A stretch of DNA of 64,000 bases from the NCBI GenBank assembly GCA_949361645.1, contig OX442415.1, forward strand, positions 22,921,790-22,985,789, given 5' to 3'. The notes under the pieces were generated by a model that made no database searches, had not been told where the DNA came from, and was given only the letters and a program-made list of their open reading frames with translations. Every line of letters begins with the position of its first letter. The stretch's first letter is position 1. The DNA is from Spongilla lacustris (lineage: Eukaryota > Porifera > Demospongiae > Spongillida > Spongillidae). This document shows, one piece after another, positions 1 through 12,600 of the stretch. Position numbers and translations under genes: made by a program.

Positions 1-149
1 TGAAAGTTATTCTTATTGCAGTGAAAACGAATGTAGAGATGCAATGTTACCAATTTTTTAATGAGGTTTATTTTTATTTTGTACTGAGTAATATGTACAT
101 GTATATGTATTATGAAGCAAATATTGTAAAGACCTGCTTGAACATACAG

Positions 150-1092
150 CTGTGATTTAGCCTTGGGAGATATTCAGTCTGATGAAGGAAGAGACATTGT
201 GATGAGCTTGGTCCTTCCAGCTCTGGCTGCCTCAGAAACAGAGTGTGCCCTTAAGGTCACTCTGTCTTACTTCAATGTCATCAGCTCTAGCATGCAGACT
301 ATTTCATGTGACTTGGTGGTGAGTAGAACAGGTAGGTATGGAGGCACAGTGATTGATGAAATTTAGACATGTGCATATTTATATTAAAAGATGCTGATCC
401 TGGAGCTCCTGATGCTAACTTGGACCAGCAGAGAAATCGAATTACAGCTGCAGCTGCCTTGAAGCAAGCCAAGGTCCTGGCAGACAGTGGTATGTAGAAT
501 TTCACAACACTAATATGTTTCCTCAAATGGCTTCATATTGATGGTTAACCCATTTTTACAGCAATCATTATTTTCAGTTGCAGTAAATCTAAATATCCCT
601 CATTATACCCATACAATTTAAGAATGTGAAGTAGATTATAAGCTTTGAAATGGAAAGTATTTTTCCTATTTAATGAGTGCAAATTTATTACACACAGGAA
701 ACCTGGAGGGAGCAAAGTCACTTCTAAATGAAACCATTGTAAAGATAGAGCAATCTGTTTCCTCTCAATCCGATTTCTCTAAAGTATGCCTTTACAAAAT
801 TCTTCTTAATATTATCATGTGCCCATCTGTAGGCCCTTGTGGCTGACCTTAGGACATCTTTGGGATCACTAAGATCACAGCATGAGTACCATTCTCGTGG
901 ACAGCAGTATATGTGCAGCAAGTAAGAGTACTTCATATGTTTTATTTGATGGACAACTGACTTACCATTAATTGCAGAGCACAAACACATGTTGCTCAAA
1001 GGTCAAACTTTGTTGATGAGCAGACATACTACCAGAATCCTACAAAGGTGCAGAGCAAGTCAGCTGCAAAGAGCTTTGTTCCTAAGAAGTGA
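150..1092 (+). CDS. VWA/Vwaint-domain protein, copy 1, 3' exons (partial)
   Basis: Five exons are visible: 150-331, 391-489, 698-783, 833-921 and 978-1092 (stop TGA at 1090-1092). Each is bounded by AG and GT, and the phases fit throughout. They encode the C-terminal half of a VWA protein (motifs GDIQSDEGRDIV, NRITAAAALKQAKVLAD, NFVDEQTYYQN). The first four exons have exactly the same lengths and phases (182, 99, 86 and 89 nt) as the complete copy at 29902-36988 on the opposite strand, so the assignment rests mainly on that paralogue. The helical region after the VWA domain resembles the Vwaint region of WAV3-like proteins (family knowledge). The last exon differs: it ends in SFVPKK and is 115 nt instead of 100. 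The VWA domain itself would lie left of the window. Bases 1-149 look like intron. Function is unknown; a protein-binding role is only inferred. Confidence 0.85.
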
Positions 1093-1979
1093 AGAGAAAC
1101 GTTGTGGTAGTACTATAGTAAATGTGTTAACATTTCAGGATTTTTACAATCTGGTTATATTTTAGTTTTGTAAAGAGCACATGCAATTCTCCATTGTGAT
1201 ATGAAGCTATATGTAACATGACTGCACAAAATGTAGAAACCTTAACAGTTGTCATTTTGGTGTAATGATTTATTGTATTCATTGCTGTCATTAAGTCCAG
1301 TAAGTATGTTGCTTGCCAGCTTAAAACATAGGAGCTGCTAATATATACTGGATGAAATAGTATAAGTCTTTCTTTTGTACATGTACACATGTACTTGTAG
1401 CTTGCATTACAATGATAGGTCGCTTATACCGGTATTTAATCAGCACTGAGATTGGGTGTAAATAGACGCGCAGGGCGCGGCACACGCACGCCGATCGCTT
1501 CCAAATGAGGAGGGTCACGGCTGTTTGCGGCCATAGAAATTGTGGACAGTAGGCCTCCACCTCCGTAATATTGAAATGATATCGTAATGCCTTAGCAACG
1601 AGCCTTGACAACCACTGACCTGACTTGACCTGTGAAACGTGAGGACCTGACAAGTTTAGTCGCCATTTTACAAGCCACATAATGCAAAGGAACTATTGTT
1701 CTATTTATGGCCCAAATCACATGGCTTAAGGTTGCGTCTCCGTTGTGAACTCGAGCGTCGAAAGCGGCTACCTTGGAAAGGACCGTTTAACTTCAAAGCG
1801 GTATGTACAAGACGAGACAATTTTTGTCGGCAAACTGAAAGCAGGAAACTAACGAAGACAGAAGGTACTTACATACTGTCGAGTAAATGTTTTGCCATAT
1901 TGATTGGGCAGTATGCTAGACGCGCTAGAAGTGGTGTGCGAAAGTATTGAAATCGTAGCGGTACAATTACTAGCTACAG
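1093..1979. other. Intergenic, no recognised feature
   Basis: AT-rich sequence downstream of the VWA copy-1 stop. It should include that gene's 3' UTR. Short open frames here have no recognisable motifs. I see nothing else. Confidence 0.5.
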
Positions 1980-4062
1980 GTAGGCACTGCGGAATGCGTG
2001 ATTTTAGACCGTAAAATCCTAGACGTCAGAAGAAAATTTTTCTGTTTGCAATTTTAAAAATATTTATTGACACTATTTGGTAAAAACGATCTGGTAGCTT
2101 CATTGTGCTTCATTGTGGCTTACTATGCATTCAGAACGACTGCCGAATGTGTGAGCAATAGACCAGACTAGTTTTTAAGTTTTAAAACACGCACTGTATT
2201 TATTAAGTGTTGTTCAAATCGAATATAATTTTGTGGCCACGGTTTTTGACTCCAAAACGCTGCGTCCCCTCCACGGTAAGTACTCTCCCCTCTAAATAAT
2301 TCATCCTTCTATATTTCTACGAAGTTTCATAAAGATTTGACGAAGCGCAGGGTACCTTCTACGATGCGCCAGTTACTGAACATCTTTGGACCGATACATC
2401 AAATGGTACTATACACCAGGATCTACAGAAACATCATTTTTTATAACTTAGATCATAAGTTTAGGGTTTGGATCACTAAAATTGTCGGGATTCCTATTTG
2501 ACACTGAATTTTCAGGGTCAAAACATGAAGGTATCTTCTAGTTAAGGTTTTTGGCTTACAACTCAACAAATAGTTCGACTTAAGAGCTCCTTTTTGTTGC
2601 ACAGATAGCTCATTATAGTAGCTTTATATATGGAATGTTTGAACTCTTAAATCCAATTCGTTGTGAAGTTAGAATTGTTTTTATAAGGTTTTTGATATGA
2701 GTGCTGCTTAGCATCAGTACGGCCGAATTAATTCGACTTAAGAGATGAAAATCATTACATACTATTTGGAGGTCCCTAAAGTAACCATATAATTTTTAAT
2801 ATTTTTTTGGATATTTGCTAACCATACTAAACATAGCTATAAAGGCAGAAAAGCTTAAAATTTAAGGAATTGTATTAAATGTTAGGATTCTTCAGTAAAT
2901 GTATTTGATTACGTGACGTCACTGAGGGTGTGCGTACTACAGATAGCCATGTACGACGAGTTATCCGCGTCAAACACCACGGGTTCTTTTCAGAAATCAG
3001 AACCAATGCAGCTTGGCATCCCAAATGGACCATTCTGGAACAAGAGCCACGAGCCTAATCAGAAAGCGCGTGATATGAGTCGACGGGTCTATTAGCGGAA
3101 GATCTCAGAGAGGAGGCAAAAGCATGGTGCTTGCAGAACTGTTAAACGAATCAGAATTTCAGCTGACTCTAATGACATAGATTGCAGCAATATAATAATA
3201 TAATATAATTATATACATGCATATAATCAAAAGTGTTGATGTCAACCGAACAGCCATAGCTCAGTGCACTGGTACTGCAAACAATAGTCGGCCAGATGAA
3301 GGCCTTTATACATAGTATACCACCATTAAAATACGTTCTACTATGGTTTTCAAGTGTAGCTGTGAATGTTAGAATCTTAAAGTTATAGTTGCATGCTTAT
3401 AGCCTCATACATCTTGCAAAATATATATCAGTACTATGCATGACAATTCCACAGGAGCAGCATACCTTCATTTCTAGAGTATTTACTAATTTAACTTCTC
3501 TGCAAGGTGCATGTAAATTTCACCAACGTACTATACGATGGGCAAATAACTCATAAAGGAAGTTACCAAAAATATTGAATGATGGATGAATCTGAAGAAT
3601 AACAAGTTGATGCATGGTCATTAACATGCTCGTGGACTATTTAATTGGTGATTTAGTGTTTGTGGCCAATGAAAATAATATTCTTTAATGCTAAATGATA
3701 TTGTGATCAAGCGTATGCATGCTAGTCAGTATTTTGTTCACAATTTGAAAATATACATGTGATGAATTTTAGTTAAACACCATCTAAAAGTCTTAACAAA
3801 ATCAGAACTACTTATACGCAATGTTTGGAATTAATATCTTACGGAATAGCAAGGTTGTGCTTTATTGTTCCTCAACCGTCACAGTTTTTATTACGATGAC
3901 CGCTGTACTAAAAAAGTTGTCACTTTGGCGCCACATATCTCCGATGCTAAAAATGGTACGATGACGCATGAAATACTGAAAAACACAGCTTTTTTTGCTC
4001 TTTCTAACGATAATAATATTATAATCGTTTGAGCATTTTTGAAAAAATTCCGCAGTGCCTAC
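1980..4062. mobile_element. Possible non-autonomous TIR element, 2.1 kb
   Basis: The 16-mer GTAGGCACTGCGGAAT at 1980-1995 recurs as its exact reverse complement at 4047-4062. The flanks are TACAG on the left and TATAG on the right, an imperfect 5-bp match that could be a decayed target duplication. The interior is AT-rich with no protein-like frame. Because the terminal match stops at 16 bp, chance cannot be excluded in a 64-kb window. Confidence 0.35.
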
Positions 4063-4505
4063 TATAGGCCTAGTACATTTTTTGTTCGCTTGGCTTGGGG
4101 AGGAATAGCTACACGTACCACATTCTGAGGTACTATTGAGAGGTTATGGTGATAAAAGGTATCTTCATTTTAGCTTGGCCTGGAGCTATTGTTTTTCACT
4201 AATTGACTGTAAGCTGTGACTCAGACTGGTTAGTGGCTGGTGAGGAAATTCACTGAGGTATGGTTAGGGGGTGGAGAGGAAAGGCCAAAGGGCTGGGTTA
4301 TAGGGTACAGAGATTGTAATACATTTGTCAGGACTGAACCTACTCAGAACAAGCCCCTCACCCTTTGTTGGTGAAGAGCTGCACTCGTGTGTGTGTGGTA
4401 ATCTTCAGCTTTTACATCCTGTTTGCAGGCTATGCAGTGGACCATTACGTAGTAAGTTGAGGTGCCAGCTTAAGTTATGCTGGCTTCAACTGTGTGCAGC
4501 AGCAT
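4063..4505. other. Intergenic lead-in to the minisatellite
   Basis: No gene or regulatory element recognised between the candidate TIR element and the 23-bp repeat array. Confidence 0.4.
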
Positions 4506-5066
4506 GAACACTTCACCTCTGCACATGTGGACACCACCTCTACACATGTGGACACTTCACCTCTACACACGTGGACACCACCTCTACGCATGTGGACACT
4601 TCACCTCTACACACGTGGAAACTTCACCTCTACACACGTGGACACTTCACCTCTACACACATGGAAACTTCACCTCTACACACGTGGACACTTCACCTCT
4701 ACACACGTGGACACTTCACCTCTACACACGTGGACACACTTCACCTCTACACACGTAAACACACTTCACCTCTACACACGTGTCACCTATACACACGTGG
4801 ACACACTTCACCTCTACACACGTGGATACTTCACCTCTACACATGTGGAGTATTGTGGACACACTTCACTTCTACACACGTGGACACACTTCACCTCTAC
4901 CCACGTGGACACACTTCACCCCCTCAACACACGTGAACACACTTCACCTCTACACACACTTCTACACACGTGGACACTTCACCTCTACACACACTTCTAC
5001 ACACGTGGACACTTCACCTCTCACCTCTACACATGTGGACACTTCACCTCTACACACTATGTGAAC
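4506..5066. repeat. 23-bp minisatellite carrying CACGTG
   Basis: A tandem array of roughly twenty units close to ACTTCACCTCTACACACGTG plus GAC. Many units contain the palindrome CACGTG; others have CACATG or ACATGTG. Unit length varies between about 19 and 28 bp through insertion of AC steps. The array is open in several frames and yields HFTSTHVDTSPLHTW-type strings, which is a by-product of a unit length not divisible by three. I see no evidence of a protein. Confidence 0.9.
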
Positions 5067-6664
5067 CATTTCACTGTGCAAGTAGTACATAGAGGTGCCC
5101 TGCATGGGAGCTCTAGAGGAGATTGGGCACTGCAGCTGGTCCAAGAGATGTTGGGTTATCAATTGGAACATCTGCTGGTGTGTACCTGTGGGTGTGCAAT
5201 TCCTGTAATAATTGTAGCATTGCAGCTACATGTATGTGTAGCAATTGTACATGTGGAGCCGCCTCTTGAATGTGGATCTGATTTTTAATTTCTTTTCCTC
5301 TATGCATGCATATACATTTCTACTATACATTGCATCCCTCTTCTGCATGTGCTGTCCACTGAAAGATAATGGTGGGCCTCTTGTATACAAGAAGGTGATC
5401 TTGAGTTTGTTTGATGAAGGGTGGGGTGCATGGTACATTACATGTAGTACTGAATACAGAAGATGAGCAGTGCTGCAAACTCAGAGCATGGGTAAAATGC
5501 CCTTTTCATTTTCCCTGTAACTGCCAACAGGTTCACAGATACTCTTGCACGCTTTTGAATCATCTCTGTGGTGATCCATTGAGCCTATGTGGTCGGATAC
5601 GGACGAGCCGTACAGATTATTCATAAGATACAGAAGCGTACTGTGTTGTGAAAAACCAATATGGCAAGCTTTCAAAGACTTTTCTGAATACGTATAGGCC
5701 TCTTCTCTATGGTGATGCATACTGACCTTAATGGAAAATTGTTGCGCGTCCGTGTCATCGACCTGAAATAGCCCCTCGATCCCCTGGGACACGATCGAAG
5801 ATTGGTGCAAAAATCAGCTGCGCGTTTATAGGAAACGTAATAAACCGATTGCATATGTGGACTGTTAGTAACTACATGCATAGGGTTAGCGAGGGAAGTA
5901 TTTTCTCGTATGTTGGACTTAAAATGAGTACGATATGGCTCGCTAAAGATTGAGTATTTATAATGAGGCTTGCACGTATATTTCCTTGCGATTTACGGTA
6001 TACATCTAATTGTCAAACCTAATGGGGTATATTAGGAGCTCGCGATACTTTTGAATCACGTGAGCTCAGCAGCTCGTGTTAAGTAGGAATCTCTCGCACC
6101 CGTACTGCTATGTTTTTTAAATTAATTAATTAATTTATGCTGGGATACTGGGCAACTGATCACCAAGTGCTTGTTGTTTATTTCTCAACCTTTGCAGTTG
6201 CTGCTCGCGTGTGTACATACTCTTCCACCGCTTGTACCGTTTTTTTTTTTTGTTCTTTTTTTTTTTTTGAAGCAGTTTGGCTTGATAGCTGGAAGTCTCC
6301 TCCAACTCAGACCGAGCACACGCACCAAAATACTGACCAAATACGAACTATATACAATTCCATTATGTCACATACATGTAACTCCACCTTCAGTTCTTGC
6401 GTCCATGCAGCACGCAAGACTAAATCACGATATCGGTCCAGTGGCCCACTATATATATGGCTACTATTTGAAAGGCGAACTAAATGCTGCATATTCCAAG
6501 CTAAGATGATCGCTAGCTGGCATTGTATGCCGGTCCTTAGGTTCTCTTAATAAGGCAACCGGTCCCGCGTTTCTATATCAGTGCTTATAATACAATCTCT
6601 ACATCTCATTTATATTAGCATGCAAACTAATAAAGAATAGTCCAAAATGCAGTTATGTATTTAT
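5067..6664. other. Intergenic, convergent gene ends
   Basis: Sequence between the minisatellite and the HECT gene stop. It contains a T-rich run near 6239-6269 and short ATTA repeats near 6121-6135. No gene, RNA or transposon was recognised. The two flanking genes (VWA copy 1 on +, HECT on -) converge here. Confidence 0.4.
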
Positions 6665-9600
6665 TTAATCCACCCCTGAAAAGCCTTCGGTATTCTCTAT
6701 GGCTGTTGTAAGCTTCTCTTTCAGCTGGTAGTACTCGGCATATGCAGGAAGGTCCATACGATTGAAGCTGCATGTGGGGGAGCAAGATGTAAGATTGGAA
6801 TATATGCTTTGGACTAACCATGTGTGGGCTCTTGGGAAAGAGTCGGGTGTGCCATATCTTTTAATGCAAAATATTCTGGGTTTTCCTGAATTGTCCAATC
6901 ATGATGCAATTAACTAATTAATCAATTAATCTTCTCATCTCAAGTAATGTATACACACACATACACATAGACCTTGTAGCTCTGCAAACCCATTCATGGG
7001 AACCTTTGATGTCCCTGTCACAAACTGTAGTAGGCGTGCCTTCATCTCATTGTCATAGTAACTAACTGCCTAATGAAATTAAAATGGCAGCACATTAAAT
7101 ACAAACACATAACTCAGATTGGTGTACAGACCTTCCAGAACCACAAAATTACATCATCACTAGCTATATATCCATTATACTCTGTGTTCTTCTTCCAGTC
7201 CTCTACGTCAATCTCTGCCAGACCTCCCATCAGGTACTGGGGGACAGTGGGTCAGGACCTTTCAGGAAAGTGACATGTCATCTCACCTCCAGTTCTCTCT
7301 CATCAAACACTTGTATCAGGTTGGGTGGGATGACATCAGTGAACCCCTGGTACCACCACAAAATGGCCATCAGTGGTCATTTAATAAGCCTGAACATTGA
7401 CCATGCATAATCCATACAGACCCATCTTCACGAAGGCACTCATCTGATATTGCACCTTCTCTGTAAACCTCCATTTTATCACAAGTCTGTAGGGTGGGTG
7501 ATCAAATGAAACACACACACACAATACACATTCCACACTCCATGTATTCCTTCTTGTTCATCTCCGTAACAGGAATGTCCTTTCCATTAGGTTTGAGTTC
7601 TACTTCTTGTAACTGAAATTATAATTATACATACACACAAAGAGCTCAGATATGTATTATGTATCGACATACATGTAAATAAAGCTTGCCGGAAACCAGG
7701 TGGCTTGAAACACATTTAAGAATAAATAGGGCGATGTTGAAGACATATTTGGTATATGAAGAGTATCAGGAGTATCAAAAGAATTAAATGAGCTAGGGTC
7801 ACAACTACTTAGAATGACTATCAGTATTCACAAAGTTGGAAGTTTTTGGCATATAAATGCTCAGCAGAAACAGCTACTGGTTGAGATTGCCTTGATGCAG
7901 TTGTTTCAACTTAGCAATCGTTAACTACTTCAATAGAATTACAGGTTTGAAGCCTTACATGTAAAGGAATCTGTTTTTTAATTTTATATAGCAAAGATCA
8001 GTCTTTTGCTACTTTTAAGAACAATCATTGTAGATAATAACTGTTGCAAATGAACCAATGAATGTTTGTAAATGGATGCAACATTTTTTTTTTCCAACTG
8101 TACTGGAAATTACTAATTAAACTAATGTACATATATCTATGTTATTTAACACCAATATAATTCTAATTATTATATTTCACTACAAATTATCACCTCTCCT
8201 AGGACTTCCTTGTTGACACTGAAGTTCAAACACAGTGGCTCTGGATCATTCTCAAGAATGCACTTCATACTATTGTACATCTCCACATCCTATCATGTGA
8301 CAGTATAATAAGGCAGACATCTCACAGGCATAGCGCCACCTACCACAGGCTGCATGTCTTCAAAGGTCACCTTCTTTCCCAACATCATCTTGTAGAATGG
8401 CCTGATCGATGAAGAAAGCTAAAAACATGATGAAGTACATGATGTGAGAGGTCCACCTTTGAACTGACCATCTATGATCATGCTGTTGTAGATAGCCAAG
8501 CCACACACCCTCCCAAAGAACCTGAAGTACTCTAAATGCCCTGGATTATATAATCCAGAGTTTGGACTGATCTGGAGTGTGTAGTCATCACTGCAAGATA
8601 TCCCCACCCTTTGATCACCAGGGAACAATGGTGTGTTAGTACCCTCACCTAGCTGCATACTCAAGCAGGCCATAGTAAGGATTGAACATCTCTTTGGACA
8701 GTAGGTGGAACCATTCCCTAAAAGAACAAGTGTGTAAAGAAGTTTTGCCAAGGACAAATAAATCTCATGGTACCTTGACAGACCTCCATAATCATATCCA
8801 TTCTTCTCAGTAAATGTAACATTAGGTCGCAATCTTAACTGACTCATCTCTTTCACTTTCATAATATTAGTGAAGGAATCTTCCAACACATTACTGCGAG
8901 TTACAGGAATGTTTAGTCGTTGATCTCCTGCCTGAAATAGTGCTCTCGTCAACTAATCAATAATAAACCACAAATCTTACAAGACTTGGCAGCCTTGATT
9001 TGAAGTTTGTCAGTTTCTGTTTGTAGTTTCTGGAGTACTCAAGCTTCTATATGGGGTTTGGGCATGCGAGAATATATAGTCAAAGAAATGCAGTCTGTTG
9101 ATCAATTAATTTCCAATAGAGGTAGTAAATTTATGGAATATTATCAAAAGTTATAGGGACACTGTCAATATATTGCAGTGTAGAAATGATCATGATAGTA
9201 AACAATTAGCACAATGTTAATGATCGAGGGTGAAGAAAATACATAAATATTCATCATGTTGCAAATCACCTACAGCTGCATTGTAAGTACAGTAGTAAGT
9301 ACAGCTGTACATGTAATTTGCTGCATCATAAAAACTTAGCATTGTATGCAAACAGCATGCTGTGATTGTATTTGCCGCTAGTCCTCAATGGACTCATGTG
9401 TTTACATCCATACCCCCTGCTGACTACCTAAAACAATGTTCCATGCATTACTTCATCTCCCCCACCCCATGCACTCACAGGTGCTGGCTTGTTTTTCAGT
9501 AGTCTTGGGTCCTCCTACTGTGTGGACTTGGTAGCTAGGAAATGATGCCATTGATATCACTGACCATATGGTGGGTGTGGCTTACTGTGGTCTACAAAGA

Positions 9601-12600
9601 AGACCCGCCCATCTGCTGTTATCTTTCTCTCCCAGCCAGGCTTTGGAGAAAACATAGGACTAAGGGGCAGCCCCTGTAATTAGCACACACTTCAGCTTAC
9701 TGGAAGAGGACCTGTTCCTTCAGTTGCCTTCTTTAAGGGATGATCCTGTAAGTAGAGAATATAAAGATGATAGTCCCCAGGCCCATGCTGTACACTTACC
9801 CATGTGGTGGTTTTAGTATTGTGGTTGATATAATAGAAACGTCCATCAATGTTGTTCCTCATCTCCCAGCCTGGTGGAAGGTCTGGCTCCTGTGGAGGGG
9901 AAAGAATGGGAGGAACCAATTGGAATGCCCAGCTAGCATTATTACATTTGTGCTATGAATACGTTGTTGTACCACATCTTACTTGTCTACGGAACTGAAA
10001 TACAAATGGTTGTGACAATGCAATGATTTGAAATCTGTTTTTCAACCACATGCACTGTAAGTCTTACTTATGGGCCAGCAGTATTCAAAACTCAGAATTC
10101 CTTGATACCTGCTGCACAACTGAAGAAGTACTAGGACTTCTCTGAACATGGTCACAAGAAAAGGGGAGTGGTTTGGTCCATGTGGTGGTTCTGGTGTTGT
10201 TGTCCCTATAGAAGACATGCCCATCAGGTGTGTTCTTCCTCTCCCAGCCAGGGGGAAGGTCTGTGTTCTGCTGCCGTGTGATGCCAAACACAATGACAGT
10301 TTAAATTACAGCTAATGAACAGGAACATGGATTCAACCCAACACACTCATGATCAAACCCAGCCTAAATGCTTTTGTGCAGTCTCAGTGCTGGAATGTTT
10401 CAGATGAAAATTATAATGTTTTTTGACATGGTTCAGCTTGTCAATACTATCAAATGCCACTAACTACTGTGCAATTTAGCCTATGCCATGAGCTACTCTC
10501 CCATCACTCAGACTAACTATAGCTTGATCTGATGCAGTACTGGCACTTCTCTGAACGCTCCCTTTAGGAGGTGGGAGTGGTTTGGTCCATGTGATGGACC
10601 TGGCGTTATAGTCCTTATAGTAGACACACCCATCAGTAGTCACCATGGCTTCCCAGCCTGGTGGAAGATGTGGCTGGCAGAAAAGATTGTGAGAGAAAAT
10701 TGAAGAGTTGGATAAAAGATAAATTATACAGTCACTTGACACTACAAATGGTCCTGCCTGTGGATTTAATTGGTTCTCCTCTGGTTTAGTCTCAGATGTG
10801 AGGCATTCCAATTGGTTGATGTAGCACAAAATAGCACCATTCATGGACACCGTCTTCCAACCAGGGGGAAGTCCCCAAATCTGAGACCATATAATTTCAA
10901 TCAATTAACAAATGAGGAGGGTGACTGCTCACATGATTAGTTAGGTCTTCATTCTGATGGACTGATGGATGTAGTGAGGCACTTCAACAGGGGATGGTAT
11001 GGTGCTACCTATTTGGGATGCTTGAGGCTGCTCGCTTCTCCCATCAGGGTGACCCTCCCCACCTTCAATGCATCCCTCCACTCCATGATGTTCCTAGGGG
11101 CAAAAATTGATTTTGTAAAAGTGAATCCAAAAAAAATACATATAGATGTGTAAGAACCACCAGTAATTTAGGTGTCGCTACAGCAGATGTGTGAATCACC
11201 AATAGTCTAGACGTATGGCTACTGATGTGTGGACCACCAATAGTAACTACTGCACTTATGTGTGTGTGTAAGCATTCAAAGACACAATGCAACCTGATAC
11301 ATGTACACTATTCTCGTTTGTAGACACCATGCACATCACATCAAAAAATCCCATACATGTGATCCCCTAAATACCTCATTATGATAATACTACAACCCCC
11401 CTGTTTCAGTTAAATCTGTACAATGTCTTGATACATCTTTGGTGGCTTGCTTATCCTTCAATATCTTTTTATAAGGAATTTCGGAGCTGTGGCCTGAGGT
11501 GGATCTTCAGAAGTTGATATATACATCCATTTGACCTTGGTGATCTGTCTCCTCCATAACAGGTTCGGTATCTCTCTGATTCGTGACTTCTGTTTCTCTC
11601 TGGCTCGCTTCTTCTCCAAATGTGTTACTAGATATTGGCACATCTTCCACCGCTTAGCCCCAGCTCCAGAAATTTCATCAGGTGTCTTCTATTCCTACTT
11701 AGGAATCTGTCAGTCTCTGTTTTCACAATCTAAGAATGTGGTGTTCTCAAATTTTTTATCATAACCACACATTTGCCTTGAATCTGAACACATGCTTTCT
11801 CCCCCTTCTGGTGTGGAGGTAAAGGTCGAGAACCTATGTCATGATATCTTTTCTGAGTTTGTTTTTCTCTTTCAGTTTGAGTTTTACCAGTTCTGGATGT
11901 ATTACTGATGATACCACACCACAGGTAAGTTAAAATGTAATCAATTACCATCAAAAGTCATGCTGGTGAGGCAAAATTTTCTATCACTGTGTTCCTATGC
12001 CAGCAAACACAAGTAAAGATCCTGATTATCTGCCATTGCCTTGTTCCACATTCTCTTTATACATTTTTTTTCAGCTGGCTAGACCATTTGACTGTGAATG
12101 GTATGGACTTGATGTGGAATGCTTTATTTACCACTCCCTTGTGAACTTCTGATACTCTTTTGCTGTGAATTGAGGTCCATTGTCACTAACAATCACAGTA
12201 GGTATTCCATGTCTAGCTAGTATTGACTGTGTATGATGCACTACTGTTGAGCTGGTTGTGTTTTCCAGAAGCCTTACCTCAAGGAAACACAAGTAATAGT
12301 CAACCACTAAAAGATAGTCTCTGCCTGAGCAATGGAGGAGCAGGTCTGTTGCTAAGTACTACTTCCCATGGCATCGTATTGGTAGTGGGCTTGGTAGCAT
12401 GAATTTCTTTGGGCTGGAGTGACAATGCACTTGACAGAGATGACAGACTGCAATTGTTTGCATGATAGCATTGTTCATGCCCAGCCATTCAATACTCCCA
12501 TGTGACCCATGCGAATCCTCTTTATCATGTTACTTCTCATTAGGGATGACCAGTTTCTCTCCCTTTAACAATATTTCATTAGCTTCTGACAACTGATCAC

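Noticed and set aside
3245..3320. tRNA-like start (CCATAGCTCAGTGCACTGG)
   Set aside because: No B-box (GTTCGANNC) and no cloverleaf pairing.
4494..5288. 264-residue frame with HLYTRGHFTSTHV-type repeats
   Set aside because: It is a translation of the 23-bp minisatellite. All frames are open because the units lack stops, and nothing around it looks like a gene.
10965..11110. Possible linker exon on the minus strand ([22 protein letters not shown])
   Set aside because: Open and preceded by a fair acceptor, but a stop precedes any usable donor, and the flanking exons already join in phase without it.
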